A stretch of DNA of 32,419 nt, taken from assembly GCA_017412405.1 (NCBI GenBank), contig JAFPYB010000204.1:1-32419 (forward strand). Direction: 5' to 3'. The DNA comes from Treponema sp. (GTDB taxonomy: Bacteria > Spirochaetota > Spirochaetia > Treponematales > Treponemataceae). Below are positions 22,964 to 31,515 of the stretch, piece after piece (position 1 is the stretch's first letter; each line of letters begins with the position of its first letter). The notes beneath the pieces were generated by a model. It had not been told where the DNA came from. It searched no databases and worked only from the letters and a program-made list of their open reading frames with translations. Position numbers and translations under genes: made by a program.

Positions 22964-23141
22964 ACTTTTTTGTTCCATCTGCATAAAGCAGGTAAGCAGA
23001 ATTCGTTTCGGAATCATAGCAGGAAATAGGAGTGCCCTTTGCTTTTTTTATTTCGTTTTCAATTCTTACGGCTTCAATAAAACGTCTGGTAAGTTCGTCG
23101 TCCGAAACGCCGCAGGTTGAGTCTAATTCATTCTGATTCAT
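22947..23141 (-). CDS. Small protein, probable zeta-type antitoxin left without its toxin
   Basis: 64 residues: a helical first half (DELTRRFIEAVRIENEIKKA) and a short second half (KGTPISCYDSETNSAYLLYA). It is preceded by GGGAGGAAG at about 9 nt. It looks like the small antitoxin-like proteins that precede zeta-type kinases in gut bacteria, as I recall them. The overlap with the zeta remnant supports that reading. It starts 16 nt after the lysA stop, so it is probably co-transcribed with lysA. The frame is intact although the toxin is broken. Confidence 0.6.
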   Translation of the reverse strand: MNQNELDSTCGVSDDELTRRFIEAVRIENEIKKAKGTPISCYDSETNSAYLLYADGTKKYVRAN

Positions 23142-23157
23142 AACAAATCTTCCTCCC

Positions 23158-24423
23158 TTACTTGAAATCCTTCACTCCGTCCAAGTCAAGCGTGGCGAAA
23201 AGGTCGTCCACTGTCTCCCGCCTTCTGATTTGCTTAACGCTTCCGTCCTCACGCAAGAGAAGCTCTCCGGCGCGGAGCTTTCCGTTGTAGTTGAAGCCCA
23301 TGGCCCGACCGTGGGCGCCAGCGTCGTGGATGATGAGAAGGTCGCCCGTGTCGATTTTTGGAAGCGGACGCTGGACGGCGAACTTGTCGCAGTTCTCGCA
23401 AAGGCTTCCAACAACGTCGTACACATGGTCTTTCGGTGCGTTCTCCTTTCCGGAGACAGTAAGCTCATGGTATGCGCCGTACATGCCAGGGCGCATGAGA
23501 TCCGCCATGCACGAGTCGGTACCGATGTACTCGCGGTAGATGTGCTTCTCGTGGATTGCAGTAGTCACAAGCCAGCCGTAGGGACCTGTAATCGGCCGTC
23601 CGCACTCAAAGCAGATTCGCATGGGGTCAAGACCAGCAGGCACAATGAGCGTTTCGTAGAGCTTGTGTATCTCGCGGGCAACGTAGTCCAAATCGACTTT
23701 CTTCTGCTCCTCGCGGTACGGGATTCCCACGCCGCCCCCCAAGTCCACGAACTCAATGTTCACGCCGCATTTTTCCTTTATCTCAAGGGCAAGCTCAAAG
23801 ACGAGCTTTGCCGTGTCAACGAAGAAGTCCGGGTTCAGCTCGTTGGATGCCACCATCGTATGCAAGCCGAAATGCTTCACACCCCCGGCCCTGCAGATTT
23901 TGTACGCCTCAAGGAGCTGCTCCCGGGTGCAGCCGTACTTGGCTTCCTCCGGCTTTCCGATTATGGAGTTGCAGCCGTGCTTGGCCTGGCCGGGATTGTA
24001 GCGGAAGCAGATTGTCTCAGGGAGTTTTCCGAGAGACTTTTTCAAGAAATCGATGTGAGTCACGTCGTCAAGGTTTATGATGTCCCCTTCTGCGTAGGCG
24101 TACTGGTACTCGCTCGCCGGGGTCTCGTTGGAAGTGAACATCACATAGTCGCCCTTCAAGCCCACCATCTTCGAGAGCATAAGCTCAGGAAGGCTTGAGC
24201 AGTCAGCACCGCAGCCCTCCTCCGCCAGAATTTTTAGGATGTACGGGTTTGGGCACGCCTTGACCGCATAATACTCGCGGAATTCGGGAAAAATCGAGAA
24301 GGCCTTCTTGAAATAGCGCATATTCTCGCGGATTGCTTTCTCGTCATAAATGTAGAATGGTGTTGGATGCGACTCCACCAACTTTTTCAATTCATCGTGG
24401 CTCAAGGGAAAATTAGAACTCAT
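23158..24423 (-). CDS. lysA: Diaminopimelate decarboxylase
   Basis: 421 residues from the ATG at 24423 (GAGG 8 nt upstream; the frame extends to 24525 but without SD). A PLP-dependent group IV decarboxylase making lysine from meso-diaminopimelate. PLP-binding Lys55 is in YYAVKACPNP. The glycine-rich phosphate-binding GGGVGIPY and the C-terminal CENCDKFA (family CESGD region) with HDAGAHGRAMGFNYNG are all present. Related carboxynorspermidine and ornithine decarboxylases share the fold, so substrate is likely rather than certain. Upstream, a perfect minus-strand TATAAT (24470-24475) gives a leader of about 40 nt; no good -35 is seen. Confidence 0.85.
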   Translation of the reverse strand: MSSNFPLSHDELKKLVESHPTPFYIYDEKAIRENMRYFKKAFSIFPEFREYYAVKACPNPYILKILAEEGCGADCSSLPELMLSKMVGLKGDYVMFTSNETPASEYQYAYAEGDIINLDDVTHIDFLKKSLGKLPETICFRYNPGQAKHGCNSIIGKPEEAKYGCTREQLLEAYKICRAGGVKHFGLHTMVASNELNPDFFVDTAKLVFELALEIKEKCGVNIEFVDLGGGVGIPYREEQKKVDLDYVAREIHKLYETLIVPAGLDPMRICFECGRPITGPYGWLVTTAIHEKHIYREYIGTDSCMADLMRPGMYGAYHELTVSGKENAPKDHVYDVVGSLCENCDKFAVQRPLPKIDTGDLLIIHDAGAHGRAMGFNYNGKLRAGELLLREDGSVKQIRRRETVDDLFATLDLDGVKDFK

Positions 24424-24482
24424 GGTAAAACCTCGTTTTATGATTTTTGATTTTGACTGTTTCGCTTCTATTATAATGACCC

Positions 24483-24523
24483 GCGGGGAAAAGTAGAAGC
24501 ACGAGACCGAACTCTTTCCCCGC
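24483..24523. promoter_or_regulatory. Inverted repeat between lysA and the chemoreceptor gene
   Basis: GCGGGGAAA (24483-24491) and TTTCCCCGC (24515-24523) form a perfect 9-bp dyad 23 nt apart, in the divergent intergenic region and just upstream of the lysA -10. It could be an operator or an RNA hairpin. Confidence 0.4.
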
Positions 24524-24597
24524 AATGAAAAACACCGTTCATTTTTTTCTCAACTAGTGATACAATAAAGCATTATTTTCACCAGGAGTTTTTCATC

Positions 24598-26670
24598 ATG
24601 ATTTTCAAAAGCCTTCAGGTCAAGTTGATGGCGCTTGTTGTTGCCATCGTCGTTGTGTCAAATGTTGCGGTCGCGTTCATCGCACGCACGATTTCGTCAA
24701 ACACAATGTCCGATACGGTCCATTCACTTTTGGACTCGGTGACGAACGATGTGGCTGGAACAGTCGAGGACGAAATGGCAAAGCAGTTCCGACTGTTCGA
24801 CGGAATCGCCCTCATCGACTTCATAATGGACGAAAGCATTTCCTTTGAAGAAAAATGCCGCCGCCTCACGACGCTCAACGGAATCGGAAGCGAATACGAG
24901 AACATCACATACTATTCAAAAGAAGGCGACAACATGACAAAGGACGGAAGAATCGTCCACCTTACAGACCGGGAATACATAAAGCAGGCCGCGGCAGGAA
25001 AAAAATACATTTCAGACCCGTTCTTCAGCTCGGTGGCGAACACAATGCTGCAAACATACTCCGTGCCGGTCAAGAACGAGCGGGGGACCATCATCGGAAT
25101 CATCGGCGCAAACACATACGGTGACACCATGACAAAGGCAATCTCCGACATAAACATCGGCGAAGGCTCCGACATCACTGTAATAAACCGCATCACGGGA
25201 ACGGTAATAGCCTCCACGAGCCAGTTCGTCAAAGCAGGCGACAGCATGACGACGGGAGCCGTCCCGGAAATGCTTCCTCTCCTTGAAGACCTGAAAAAAG
25301 GCGGTATAGGCGGAGCGTCATTCACCCACGAAAAGGACAAGAAAACGGCCGCATTCCGCCCGGTGGAGGGCACGGACTGGTCTGTTCTGTGCATCTGCCC
25401 CTACGACTATTTCTTCCACGGAATGACGCGCATGGTGCATCTCATAAGCCTTGCCCTCATCGTGATTCTGCTTCTTGCCCTCATCGCAAGCTTTGTTGCG
25501 GCCCGCGTCACGGTAAAGCCGCTCCTTTTGGTCAGGGCGGCAGTCACGGACATAGCGTCAGGCGACGCAGACCTCACAAAACGAATCAAGTCCAACTCAA
25601 CGGATGAAATCGGCGACGTGGTCAAGGGATTCAACTCGTTCACCGAAAAACTCCACGAGATAATCTCCCAGGTCAAAAACTCAAAGAACACGCTTGGCAC
25701 GGCCGGCGGAGACCTTGAGGCAAGCACGGAGGACACCAGCGCGTCAATCACACAGATTCTCGCCAACATCGAGAGCATCCACGGCCAGATAAACCACCAG
25801 AGCCAGAGCGTCCACGAGACGGCGGGCGCGGTGAACGAAATCGCGTCCAACATCGAAAGCCTTGAGCACATGATTGAAAAACAGTCCAGCGGAGTGTCCG
25901 AGGCGAGCGCGGCAGTGGAGGAGATGATTGGGAACATCAGGAGCGTGAACACGTCGGTGGAAAAAATGTCCAACTCCTTCGAGGAGCTTTCCCAGAGCGC
26001 ACAGAACGGTGCGCAGGTACAGAGCAACGTGAACGAGCGCGTGGAGGAAATCAAGAGCCTGTCAGAAACGCTCCAGGAGGCAAACACTGCAATCGCCGCC
26101 ATTGCGGAGCAGACGAACCTTTTGGCAATGAACGCGGCAATCGAGGCTGCCCATGCCGGAGACGCGGGAAAGGGCTTCTCCGTCGTAGCAGACGAAATCA
26201 GGAAGCTCTCGGAGACATCTTCCGTCCAGTCAAAGACAATCGGCGAACAGCTCATGAACATCCAGGGCGCAATTGAAAGCGTAGTCGAAGCGTCCAGCCA
26301 CTCAAGCGAGGCGTTCCAGAGCGTCACTGACAAAATCCGCGAGACGGACGAGCTTGTGCGCCAAATCAGCGCGGCAATGCAGGAGCAGAACGAAGGTTCC
26401 CAGCAGATAAGCGCGGTTCTCCACACGATGAACGACAGTTCCCTTGAAGTGCGGAACGCCGGAAAAGAGATGATGGAAGGGAACAAGGCCATTCTCTCCG
26501 AGGTGCGGAACCTTCAGGATGCAACAGGCGTAATCCAGAGCAGCATGGAGGAGATGAGCGTGGGCGCGCGAAAAATCAACGAGACAGGCGAAGCGCTCCG
26601 TGGCATCTCGGAGCAGGTAAAGAAATCTATTGAAGAAATCGGTGAGCAGATAGACAAGTTCACTGTATAA
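24598..26670 (+). CDS. Methyl-accepting chemotaxis protein with dCache sensor
   Basis: 690 residues. TM1 is at about 10-29. A periplasmic dCache-type domain (about 35-278) includes YYSKEGDNMTKDGRIVHLTD and DREYIKQAAAGKKYISDPFF, the pattern of amino-acid-binding dCache sensors. TM2 is at about 281-303, followed by HAMP (TVKPLLLVRAAVTDIASGDA). The long coiled-coil signalling domain has the canonical tip IAEQTNLLAMNAAIEAAHAG (about 501-520), which contacts CheA/CheW. AGGAG precedes the ATG. The stop is 16 nt before an amino-acid ABC transporter operon on the same strand, so receptor and importer are probably co-expressed. Confidence 0.95.
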   Translation: MIFKSLQVKLMALVVAIVVVSNVAVAFIARTISSNTMSDTVHSLLDSVTNDVAGTVEDEMAKQFRLFDGIALIDFIMDESISFEEKCRRLTTLNGIGSEYENITYYSKEGDNMTKDGRIVHLTDREYIKQAAAGKKYISDPFFSSVANTMLQTYSVPVKNERGTIIGIIGANTYGDTMTKAISDINIGEGSDITVINRITGTVIASTSQFVKAGDSMTTGAVPEMLPLLEDLKKGGIGGASFTHEKDKKTAAFRPVEGTDWSVLCICPYDYFFHGMTRMVHLISLALIVILLLALIASFVAARVTVKPLLLVRAAVTDIASGDADLTKRIKSNSTDEIGDVVKGFNSFTEKLHEIISQVKNSKNTLGTAGGDLEASTEDTSASITQILANIESIHGQINHQSQSVHETAGAVNEIASNIESLEHMIEKQSSGVSEASAAVEEMIGNIRSVNTSVEKMSNSFEELSQSAQNGAQVQSNVNERVEEIKSLSETLQEANTAIAAIAEQTNLLAMNAAIEAAHAGDAGKGFSVVADEIRKLSETSSVQSKTIGEQLMNIQGAIESVVEASSHSSEAFQSVTDKIRETDELVRQISAAMQEQNEGSQQISAVLHTMNDSSLEVRNAGKEMMEGNKAILSEVRNLQDATGVIQSSMEEMSVGARKINETGEALRGISEQVKKSIEEIGEQIDKFTV

Positions 26671-26686
26671 TGATTTTGGAGGATAT

Positions 26687-27463
26687 ATGAAATTGACACG
26701 GCTTTTAGGAGGCGTGCTTGGCACACTTTTCATTCTGGGCTTGGCTTCATGCGCAAAGAATGAAAACGAGTTCGTCCTGGGACTTGACGATGCTTTCCCG
26801 CCAATGGGATTCAGGAACGAGGACAACGAGATTGTGGGCTACGACATTGATTTGGGAAAAGAAGTGGCAAAGCGGCTCGGACTCACGTTCCGTGCGCAGC
26901 CAATCTCCTGGTCTGCAAAAGAGCAGGAGCTGAACACGGGCAAAATCGACTGCATTTGGAACGGACTTTCCATCACCCCGGAGCGGCTCGCCGCGCTTTC
27001 GTTCACAAAGCCGTACCTCAACAACGCACAGGTTGTCATTGTCCGCGCCAACAGCGGAATCAAGACGCTTTCGGACCTTGCGGGAAAAAATCTGGGCGTT
27101 CAGGCGGGTTCCAGCGCGGCAGACGCCATTGACGGGAACCCTGCGTTCAAGAAGAGCCTCAAAGAAATTTTCGATTTTGGGGACAATCTCACCGCGCTTG
27201 GAGACCTTGAGGTTGGCGGACTTGACGGAATCGCCATGGACAAGGTGGTGGCGGAATACTGCCTGACCATCACAAAAAAGCCCTTCGTCATTCTGGACGA
27301 GACGCTTGCCCCCGAGCAGTACGGCGTGGCGTTCAAAAAAGACAACACGGAGCTTAGGGACAAAGTGCAGAAGGCGTTGGAAGATATGGCGGCAGACGGA
27401 ACAATCGCCGAAATATCAAAAAAATGGTTCGGCTCTGATATTTCGATTGTCGGAAAACTATGA
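26687..27463 (+). CDS. Amino-acid ABC transporter, solute-binding lipoprotein
   Basis: 258 residues with lipobox GLASC. A family-3 (polar amino acid) binding protein: LGLDDAFPPMGFRNEDNEIV, GYDIDLGKEVAKRLG, then IDCIWNGLSITPERLAALSF and KNLGVQAGSSAADAI. The Asp and Arg/Thr positions that hold the amino-acid backbone in this family appear present (TPER region). GGAGG lies 6 nt before the ATG. Its stop overlaps the permease ATG as ATGA. It follows the chemoreceptor closely, so it might also present ligand to that receptor; this is inference. Confidence 0.93.
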   Translation: MKLTRLLGGVLGTLFILGLASCAKNENEFVLGLDDAFPPMGFRNEDNEIVGYDIDLGKEVAKRLGLTFRAQPISWSAKEQELNTGKIDCIWNGLSITPERLAALSFTKPYLNNAQVVIVRANSGIKTLSDLAGKNLGVQAGSSAADAIDGNPAFKKSLKEIFDFGDNLTALGDLEVGGLDGIAMDKVVAEYCLTITKKPFVILDETLAPEQYGVAFKKDNTELRDKVQKALEDMAADGTIAEISKKWFGSDISIVGKL

Positions 27464-28095
27464 CAAAAATCATATTCCAGCTTTTGGGCGCATCGGTGAT
27501 GACGATTGAGGTTTTTGCGCTCACGCTCCTTTTTTCACTGCCGCTGGCAATCCCGCTGGCGGCGGGGCGCATGTCAAAAATCAAGCCCTTGGCCTACACC
27601 GTGAACGCGTTTCTTCTCGTCATACGGGGAACACCGCTCATACTCCAGCTCATCGCCGTATACTTCGCGCCGGCGTATCTTTTTTCTCTGTCATACAACC
27701 GTTTCACCGCCTCAATCATCGCGCTCTCGGTGAACTACGCCTGCTATTTTGCGGAAATCTACCGCGGCGGAATCCAGTCCATCCCCCGCGGACAATATGA
27801 GGCGGCAAAAGTAATGGGCTACACAAATGCCCAAATGTCATTCCGCATAATGCTTCCGCAAGTCGTGAAGAAAATTCTTCCGGCAATGGGGAACGAGGTA
27901 ATCACCCTAGTCAAGGACACGTCCCTCGTTTCTGTCCTCGGCGTGGCGGAACTGTTCCGCACGGCGCAAACATCGTCAAGCCGACTTTTTTCCACGACTC
28001 CAATTTTCATAGCGGGACTGTTCTACTTCATCATGAACTGCGTAGTCTCCCAAGTGTTCGCATACACCGAAAAAAAACTTTCATACTATAGATAG
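27460..28095 (+). CDS. Amino-acid ABC transporter permease (HisM/GlnP type)
   Basis: 211 residues, about five membrane segments. The family blocks VIRGTPLILQLIAVYF and the EAA loop EAAKVMGYTNAQMSFRIMLP, which docks on the ATPase, are present. It starts inside the stop codon of the binding-protein gene (ATGA), so translation is coupled. A single permease implies a homodimer in the importer. Confidence 0.93.
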   Translation: MTKIIFQLLGASVMTIEVFALTLLFSLPLAIPLAAGRMSKIKPLAYTVNAFLLVIRGTPLILQLIAVYFAPAYLFSLSYNRFTASIIALSVNYACYFAEIYRGGIQSIPRGQYEAAKVMGYTNAQMSFRIMLPQVVKKILPAMGNEVITLVKDTSLVSVLGVAELFRTAQTSSSRLFSTTPIFIAGLFYFIMNCVVSQVFAYTEKKLSYYR

Positions 28096-28115
28096 AGGAA
28101 ACAGAGGAAAGCGCA

Positions 28116-28865
28116 ATGGAAGTCATCAGCGTGCAAAACGTCAAGAAAACATTTCCCGATGAAGCATCCGTCCTTAACGGAATATCGTTCACCGTGGAAG
28201 CAGGGGAAGTCCTGGGCATCATAGGTCCCAGCGGAAGCGGAAAATCCACGCTCCTTCGCTGCATCGCAAATCTGGAGACTATTGATTCAGGCTCAATCTA
28301 CATCTCTGGAAAACCGTTGGTGGAAAACGGCGTGTACACGGGCAAAAAATCAATGCGCAGCATCACAGGCAATCTGGGCTTCGTGTTCCAGAATTTCAAT
28401 CTTTTCCCCCACATGAGCGTACTGGGAAACATCATCGACGCGCAGATCCATGTGCTCAAGACTCCAAAGGAAGAAGCCATCGAAATCGCCAAAAAGCTCC
28501 TTTCCGACATGGAGCTTTCGGAGAAAGCGAACGCATACCCCTGCGAGCTTTCAGGCGGCCAGCAGCAGCGAGTCTCAATCGCCCGCGCCCTTGCCATGAA
28601 GCCGCAAGTCCTCTTGTTCGACGAGCCAACCAGCGCACTGGACCCGGAGCTTACAGGGGAAATACTTGAAGTCATCCGCCGTCTTGCAGCCGAAAAAATG
28701 ACGATGATTGTCGTGACACATGAAATATCATTTGCCCGCGACATAAGCGACAAGCTCATATTCATGGCGGAAGGCAAGATTATGGAGGAAGGAAAACCAA
28801 AGGACCTCATCGCCCACCCCACAACGGAACGCCTGCAAGACTTTTTGAAGCGGTTCAACCAATAG
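28116..28865 (+). CDS. Amino-acid ABC transporter ATP-binding protein (GlnQ type)
   Basis: 249 residues. Walker A GPSGSGKST, Q-loop FVFQNFNLFPHM, signature LSGGQQQRVSIARAL, Walker B VLLFDEPTSALDPE and the switch His in VVTHEISFARD are all intact. GAGGAAAG precedes the ATG, which is 21 nt after the permease stop. It completes a binding protein-permease-ATPase importer. Confidence 0.95.
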   Translation: MEVISVQNVKKTFPDEASVLNGISFTVEAGEVLGIIGPSGSGKSTLLRCIANLETIDSGSIYISGKPLVENGVYTGKKSMRSITGNLGFVFQNFNLFPHMSVLGNIIDAQIHVLKTPKEEAIEIAKKLLSDMELSEKANAYPCELSGGQQQRVSIARALAMKPQVLLFDEPTSALDPELTGEILEVIRRLAAEKMTMIVVTHEISFARDISDKLIFMAEGKIMEEGKPKDLIAHPTTERLQDFLKRFNQ

Positions 28866-28910
28866 ATTTCCGCTTTCGCTTCTCCCCTTTTCCCTTTTTC
28901 CGTTTCTCTT

Positions 28911-28916
28911 TATACT
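28911..28916 (+). promoter_or_regulatory. -10 box before the membrane protein gene, predicted leaderless
   Basis: TATACT (5 of 6), seven bases before the ATG at 28924. The expected start is 28923. The surrounding tract is pyrimidine-rich with no SD. The -35 is poor (TTTTCC, 17 nt upstream). Confidence 0.45.
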
Positions 28917-28923
28917 TTCTTCC

Positions 28924-29739
28924 ATGTTCACTTTCTTTCTCAAAAAAAATTTTTCGGACGGATGGGAAAATTTCTTCTTCTTGATTTTGCAGAACGTTTT
29001 TCCCCTTGCAATTGCCGTCATCTCATATTTTGCGCTCAAGCTCACGTCACAGACGGTTCCACTGCTCCAGTACCCCATGCTCATAGTGTGCGCAGGGCTT
29101 TTCTCAATTGTCCTATTTTCCTGCGGCATGAACGCGGCAAAAATCGCCAACTACGAGGCAGCCACCCTCTCCGCGTTTTTCACGGCCCTCAAGCATGTCT
29201 GGAAAATCGGCTTTGCCTTCGGCGTGTTCTACATGACAGCACTCTTGCTTCTTAGGTTCGGCATTTCCTATTACCTGACCATCTTCTTTGAGACAGGAAG
29301 CGCGGTGGGAATCCTCTTCACGGCGGTTTTGAGCTGGTTCACGCTCATTTCGGCCATCGCGCTCCAGTGGTTCATTCCACTCTATTTCTTGCAGGACGAA
29401 AACAATTTCTCAAAATGCCTCAAAAAATCGTTCATCATATTTTTTGACAATGCGGGATTTTCTGTCCTCGTCTTTCTCTACAACATACTCCTGTTCCTCC
29501 TCTCGCTCATAGTCTTCACGCTCATTCCAGGCATGAGCGGGCTTGTCCTGTCCTGCACAAACGCACTCAGGCTCAGGCTTTACAAATACGATTGGATTGA
29601 GCAGATGAACGAGAAGGAACCGGGATTCGAGAACGACCGGGACAAGAGGAGCGAAGTGCCCTGGGACGAGCTTTTGGCGGAAGACAGGGAAACACTCGGT
29701 CCAATGAAGCTTGGGAACATCATTTTCCCCTGGAAATGA
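28924..29739 (+). CDS. Multi-pass membrane protein of unknown function (DUF624-like layout)
   Basis: 271 residues with about six hydrophobic segments, for example LQNVFPLAIAVISYFALKL, LIVCAGLFSIVLFSCGM, IGFAFGVFYMTALLLL and FSVLVFLYNILLFLLSLIVF. The C-terminal 55 residues are charged and probably cytoplasmic. The layout resembles YesL/DUF624-type proteins, but I cannot assign it firmly. It follows the ABC operon by 58 nt and seems to have its own promoter. Confidence 0.75.
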   Translation: MFTFFLKKNFSDGWENFFFLILQNVFPLAIAVISYFALKLTSQTVPLLQYPMLIVCAGLFSIVLFSCGMNAAKIANYEAATLSAFFTALKHVWKIGFAFGVFYMTALLLLRFGISYYLTIFFETGSAVGILFTAVLSWFTLISAIALQWFIPLYFLQDENNFSKCLKKSFIIFFDNAGFSVLVFLYNILLFLLSLIVFTLIPGMSGLVLSCTNALRLRLYKYDWIEQMNEKEPGFENDRDKRSEVPWDELLAEDRETLGPMKLGNIIFPWK

Positions 29740-29773
29740 AAGGGCGCGGAAAACAAAAATCAGCGGGGGAAAA

Positions 29774-30340
29774 TCACTTCAAGAAAATTCTCCCAGCCTT
29801 GTCCACGCGCACCTGCGGCTGCTCAGGATTCATCTCCTCAACAAATTTTATTCCGTACTTTTTTGTGTAATCGGTCTTGATTATTTCCCGCTGCATGACC
29901 AAGTGCTCGGTGTAGAGCCTGTACAAATCGAAAGGCATGTAGTGCGTGCTGGATGTAAAATCAACCACAGGAAATGAATTCTTGAGGGCAAGCAAGTCGT
30001 CGTTCTCATAAATCCTGATTTCAGACTCCGACTCCCCGGCCAAGTTGTAGTAGCAGAACTCCACGATTCGTTCCGCAGATTTTATGTACTTGTAGAAATA
30101 TGCCACACCCTCGCCGCTTTTCTTGTTGTACGCGACAAAATCGGTTTTTCCCCACTCCTTGTTCTCAACGAACACTTTCAGGTCGTAATTCTCAGCCACG
30201 GTGTAAGCGCGATGGAACGTTCCCACCGCGTCAAGGGACGGCTTTATCGTGCGCTTGTCCTTGTGGGCGGCGGCACACGGCAGCACTGAAAAAAACAGGA
30301 GAAACAGACTGATTGAAATTGAGTTGAACGTGTTTTTCAT
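29774..30340 (-). CDS. Exported protein of unknown function
   Basis: 188 residues from the ATG at 30340. The N-terminus is a signal peptide (MKNTFNSISISLFLLFFSVL, then PCAAAHKDK), cleaved near CAAA. The mature part of about 165 residues is mixed alpha/beta with many aromatic residues (VAYFYKYIKSAERIVEFCYY, THYMPFDLYRLYTEHL); the family is not recognised. The frame runs upstream to 30460, but the signal peptide fixes the start. No clear SD. It is a single gene, convergent with the membrane protein gene. Confidence 0.75.
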   Translation of the reverse strand: MKNTFNSISISLFLLFFSVLPCAAAHKDKRTIKPSLDAVGTFHRAYTVAENYDLKVFVENKEWGKTDFVAYNKKSGEGVAYFYKYIKSAERIVEFCYYNLAGESESEIRIYENDDLLALKNSFPVVDFTSSTHYMPFDLYRLYTEHLVMQREIIKTDYTKKYGIKFVEEMNPEQPQVRVDKAGRIFLK

Positions 30341-30533
30341 ATCGTTAATACCAACTGTCACTAAAAGAACAGCGCAGGACAAAAATCGTAACCAGAAAAA
30401 TCTTCTGAAAGCTTGTCTCAAAAGCCTGCCGCCGTCCGGAACAAGCCCGAAAAACCTCATTTCATTGCGTTTTTTGAGGCGAATTTTGAAACTTCCCCAC
30501 TTTGTATTATCGGCAGATTAATACGCAAAAATT

Positions 30534-30562
30534 TTGTATTTAAAGCAATTTTCCTCTATAAT
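30534..30562 (+). promoter_or_regulatory. Promoter of the response regulator operon
   Basis: TTGTAT (30534-30539), a 17-nt spacer and a perfect TATAAT (30557-30562). The predicted start is near 30569, leaving a leader of about 107 nt. Confidence 0.7.
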
Positions 30563-30618
30563 GTATGTATGGGAATCTCCAAAACTCGCTTCCAGAATTT
30601 TTCGGGGAACCCCACGAG

Positions 30619-30647
30619 CCTAAAATCGCCATATATTCGATTTTGGG
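30619..30647 (+). promoter_or_regulatory. Leader hairpin before the response regulator
   Basis: CCTAAAATCG (30619-30628) pairs with CGATTTTGGG (30638-30647), ten pairs including one G-U, around a 9-nt loop. It lies between the promoter and the ATG at 30676. No U-run follows. Confidence 0.45.
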
Positions 30648-30675
30648 CATCGCATTTTCTATTGTGGAGAAATGA

Positions 30676-31515
30676 ATGAGGGACATATTTTTCTTATCAA
30701 GCGCAAACACAGAAGAATCATCAATTTGCAAGCAACTTGAGCCATATTTCTACATAAAAGAATTCACCTACGATTACGACACGATAAAGGCTGCCTGCCA
30801 AGAGTTCAAGCCGGTCATGTTTCTGTGCTACGTCTCAAAAACGTCCGACAAGGAAAAATCGATTTTGGGCGACATTGAAAAAATCTGCCCGAGCCAGACA
30901 AAATTCCTCGTGTTCGGACAGCAGGAGGATTTGAACGGAGTGAACATCGAGGGGGCGGACACCCTTCCCACACCGTTCACCTTCGCGGATTTTGTCATCC
31001 ACCTCCTGAACATGCGCAAGGACATTCCTTTTTTTGCGGAAATCGTGAAGTCTGAGGAAAAAATCGTGGAGCTGAGGCGCAAGGTTGACCCGGACGCGCG
31101 CAAGGCGGAGAAAGAGGAAGAAGAGCGGTTGAAGGAAGCGGAGCTTAGCAAGAAGCACATACTCGTCATAGACGATGACATCATCATGCTCCGAACGCTC
31201 ATGAACTGGCTCAAAGAAAAATACAAGGTGTCGGTGGTAAAATCCGGCTCCCAGGGAATCGGCTTTATCCAAAAGGAAAGACCCGACCTCATCCTGCTGG
31301 ACTATGAAATGCCATACATGGACGGGCCTGAGACGCTCAAGAACATCAGGGACGAAGAGCGGTTCAAATCCATACCCATCATCTTCCTCACCGGCGTGAA
31401 CGACTCCGAAATGATAAAAAAGGCGTTGAGCTACGAGCCGGAGGGATATTTGCTTAAATCCTCCGGCAAAGACGCGCTCCTCGCAAAAATCGGTGAAGTG
31501 TTGGAGCAGAAATGA
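30676..31515 (+). CDS. Response regulator: degenerate N-terminal receiver-like domain, coiled linker, C-terminal receiver
   Basis: 279 residues. The C-terminal receiver (about 160-279) is complete: acidic pocket Asp166-168 (VIDDD), phospho-acceptor Asp209 (LLDYEMPYMDG), Thr239 (FLTG) and Lys261 (LLKSS). The N-terminal 120 residues have receiver-like alternation (FFLSSANTEESS, VMFLCYVSK, FLVFGQQ) but lack the acidic pocket and acceptor Asp. A highly charged helical linker joins them. There is no DNA-binding or enzymatic output domain. GGAG lies 6 nt before the ATG. The stop overlaps the next gene's ATG as ATGA, so the receiver and the sensor protein are made together. Confidence 0.88.
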   Translation: MRDIFFLSSANTEESSICKQLEPYFYIKEFTYDYDTIKAACQEFKPVMFLCYVSKTSDKEKSILGDIEKICPSQTKFLVFGQQEDLNGVNIEGADTLPTPFTFADFVIHLLNMRKDIPFFAEIVKSEEKIVELRRKVDPDARKAEKEEEERLKEAELSKKHILVIDDDIIMLRTLMNWLKEKYKVSVVKSGSQGIGFIQKERPDLILLDYEMPYMDGPETLKNIRDEERFKSIPIIFLTGVNDSEMIKKALSYEPEGYLLKSSGKDALLAKIGEVLEQK

